From assembly GCA_041487355.1 (NCBI GenBank), contig JBGPND010000299.1, forward strand, positions 1-5,250: a stretch of 5,250 bases of DNA, read 5' to 3'. The position numbers and the translations under genes are program-made. Position 1 is the first letter of the stretch. Every line of letters starts with the position of its first letter. This document shows, in pieces, positions 4,599 through 5,250 of the stretch. This DNA comes from JAMXLO01 sp041487355 (GTDB lineage: Bacteria > Pseudomonadota > Alphaproteobacteria > Acetobacterales > Acetobacteraceae). Below the pieces are notes generated by a model that was given only the letters and a program-made list of their open reading frames with translations, searched no databases and was not told where the DNA came from.

Positions 4599-5250
4599 GT
4601 GCCGGAGAGCCGCATCCTGATGGGCGTTATTGGCCGGCCGCAAGGTGTGCGCGGGTTGGTGCGCGTCACGTCCTATGCCGACGATCTGACGGCGTATGGG
4701 CCGCTGTCGGACGCGAAGGGGCGGCGATTCGTGCTGCGCTGGCGTGGCAACGGTGTCGCCGAGATCGCCGAGCTTGTCGGTGACGCCGAGGTGAAGGTCG
4801 CCGATCGCGCATCGGCCGAGAAGCTGACCAACACGCGGCTCTATGTCGAGCGGGCGCGGTTGCCCGAGCCGGAGGCGGACGAGTTCTATCTGGCCGATCT
4901 GATTGGTCTGTCCGCGTGCGATGCCGCGGGCGCGCCGATCGGTACGGTGGCTGCGGTGCACGACTATGGTGCAGGCACAAGCCTGGAGATCGCCCGCGAG
5001 AATGCGCCACCGCTGCTGGTGCCGTTCACGCGCGCCTGCGTGCCGGATGTCGATATCGCTGCCGGCCGTCTGACGGTGGAACCGCCGGAGGAAACCGAAG
5101 AGAGTCGTGAGGACGTCGTCATGGCCGGGCGTGACCCCGCCCACAGCCCCCATGGCCGGGTCAAACCCCGCCCAGACGAACTAAGAAGACCAGGCGCCCA
5201 TACCAACAGACCCAGTTACCCGACAAAAAACCCGGCCCCCACGGCCAAAA
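4599..5250 (+). CDS. rimM: 16S rRNA processing protein RimM, 3' end outside the window
   Basis: RimM binds ribosomal protein uS19 and helps mature the head of the 30S subunit. The 217 visible residues hold an N-terminal RimM beta-barrel (about 5-92), with GRPQGVRGLVRVTSY in place of the common G-HG-RGEV, then ADRASAEKLTNTRLYV and the LPEPE linker. The PRC-barrel domain follows (about 93-165: EFYLADLIGL, GTVAAVHDYGAGTSLEI, LLVPFTRACVPDVD, LTVEPPEE). The start is GTG 4599, with GAGG (4590-4593) 5 bases upstream overlapping the rpsP stop. ATG 4620 is possible but would remove the first conserved strand. Typical RimM is 165-190 residues and ends soon after the VEPPEE segment. Here no stop occurs up to the window end, and residues from about 167 on form a Pro/Arg-rich tail encoded by repeat DNA. 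Either a real extension or a lost stop codon could explain this. trmD is expected next but is not visible. Confidence 0.93.
   Translation, partial: MPESRILMGVIGRPQGVRGLVRVTSYADDLTAYGPLSDAKGRRFVLRWRGNGVAEIAELVGDAEVKVADRASAEKLTNTRLYVERARLPEPEADEFYLADLIGLSACDAAGAPIGTVAAVHDYGAGTSLEIARENAPPLLVPFTRACVPDVDIAAGRLTVEPPEETEESREDVVMAGRDPAHSPHGRVKPRPDELRRPGAHTNRPSYPTKNPAPTAK
5121..5174. repeat. Tandem 23-bp GC-rich palindromic repeat inside the 3' end of rimM
   Basis: ATGGCCGGG-N4-ACCCCGCCCA occurs at 5121-5143 (N4 = CGTG) and again at 5152-5174 (N4 = TCAA), separated by 8 bases. Only the four central bases differ. Each copy can fold as GGCCGGG with CCCCGCC (6 of 7 pairs) around a 5-base loop. The preceding CGTCGT and the GGCCGG core recall the hairpin at 2580-2604, so both may belong to one REP-like family in this genome. 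The repeats are read through in the rimM frame. Confidence 0.65.

Noticed and set aside
4323..5153. Minus-strand frame of 276 codons opposite rpsP and rimM
   Set aside because: It overlaps two well-supported genes on the plus strand and has a low-complexity Pro/Ala/Arg composition.
5217..5249. Minus-strand intrinsic terminator (GGCC-rich hairpin followed by TTTTTT)
   Set aside because: The stem is only about 4 bp and no minus-strand gene is seen. The A-run is more simply part of the composition of the rimM tail region.

Overview
The window looks like chromosomal DNA from a GC-rich alphaproteobacterium, perhaps of the Acetobacteraceae or a neighbouring Rhodospirillales group. The reasons are the high GC content, the gene order ffh-rpsP-rimM (the start of the conserved ffh-rpsP-rimM-trmD-rplS cluster), a long Lys/Ala-rich tail on ribosomal protein bS16, and an IalB-like four-cysteine protein at the left end. 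The taxonomic assignment is an inference from protein style, not a database result.

Left part (1-1251). A gene that enters from upstream encodes the C-terminal part of a probable invasion-associated locus B (IalB)-like protein. It is followed by a compact type II toxin-antitoxin operon of the CcdAB family. A perfect 16-bp palindrome overlaps the predicted promoter and is a good candidate operator. The antitoxin and toxin genes share one base (TGATG). The toxin has exactly the length of F-plasmid CcdB, but the C-terminal tryptophan that F CcdB uses to poison gyrase is replaced by threonine.

Middle part (1252-2551). About 390 bp separate ccdB from a dapA-type gene (4-hydroxy-tetrahydrodipicolinate synthase, lysine/diaminopimelate pathway). 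A strong intrinsic terminator ends only about 35 bp before the dapA start. Just upstream lie a short Lys/Cys-rich reading frame and an alternative pairing that would dismantle the terminator. Together these have the layout of a transcription attenuator. dapA and the region before it are, by eye, less GC-rich than ffh, and this part may be accessory.

Right part (2552-5250). A composite palindrome of about 107 bp (nested inverted repeats, REP/BIME-like) sits between dapA and ffh. Next come a good -35/-10 promoter and a leader in which a 12-bp stem could hide the ffh ribosome binding site, in competition with an upstream hairpin. ffh (SRP GTPase), rpsP (ribosomal protein bS16) and rimM (30S maturation factor) follow, closely spaced and on the same strand, as one translation and protein-targeting operon. 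rimM is still open at the window edge. Its 3' end runs through a tandem 23-bp GC-rich repeat related in style to the palindromes upstream of ffh, so the protein gains an unusual tail of more than 50 residues.

No tRNA, rRNA, CRISPR array or complete insertion sequence was seen. The minus strand appears to carry no genes.
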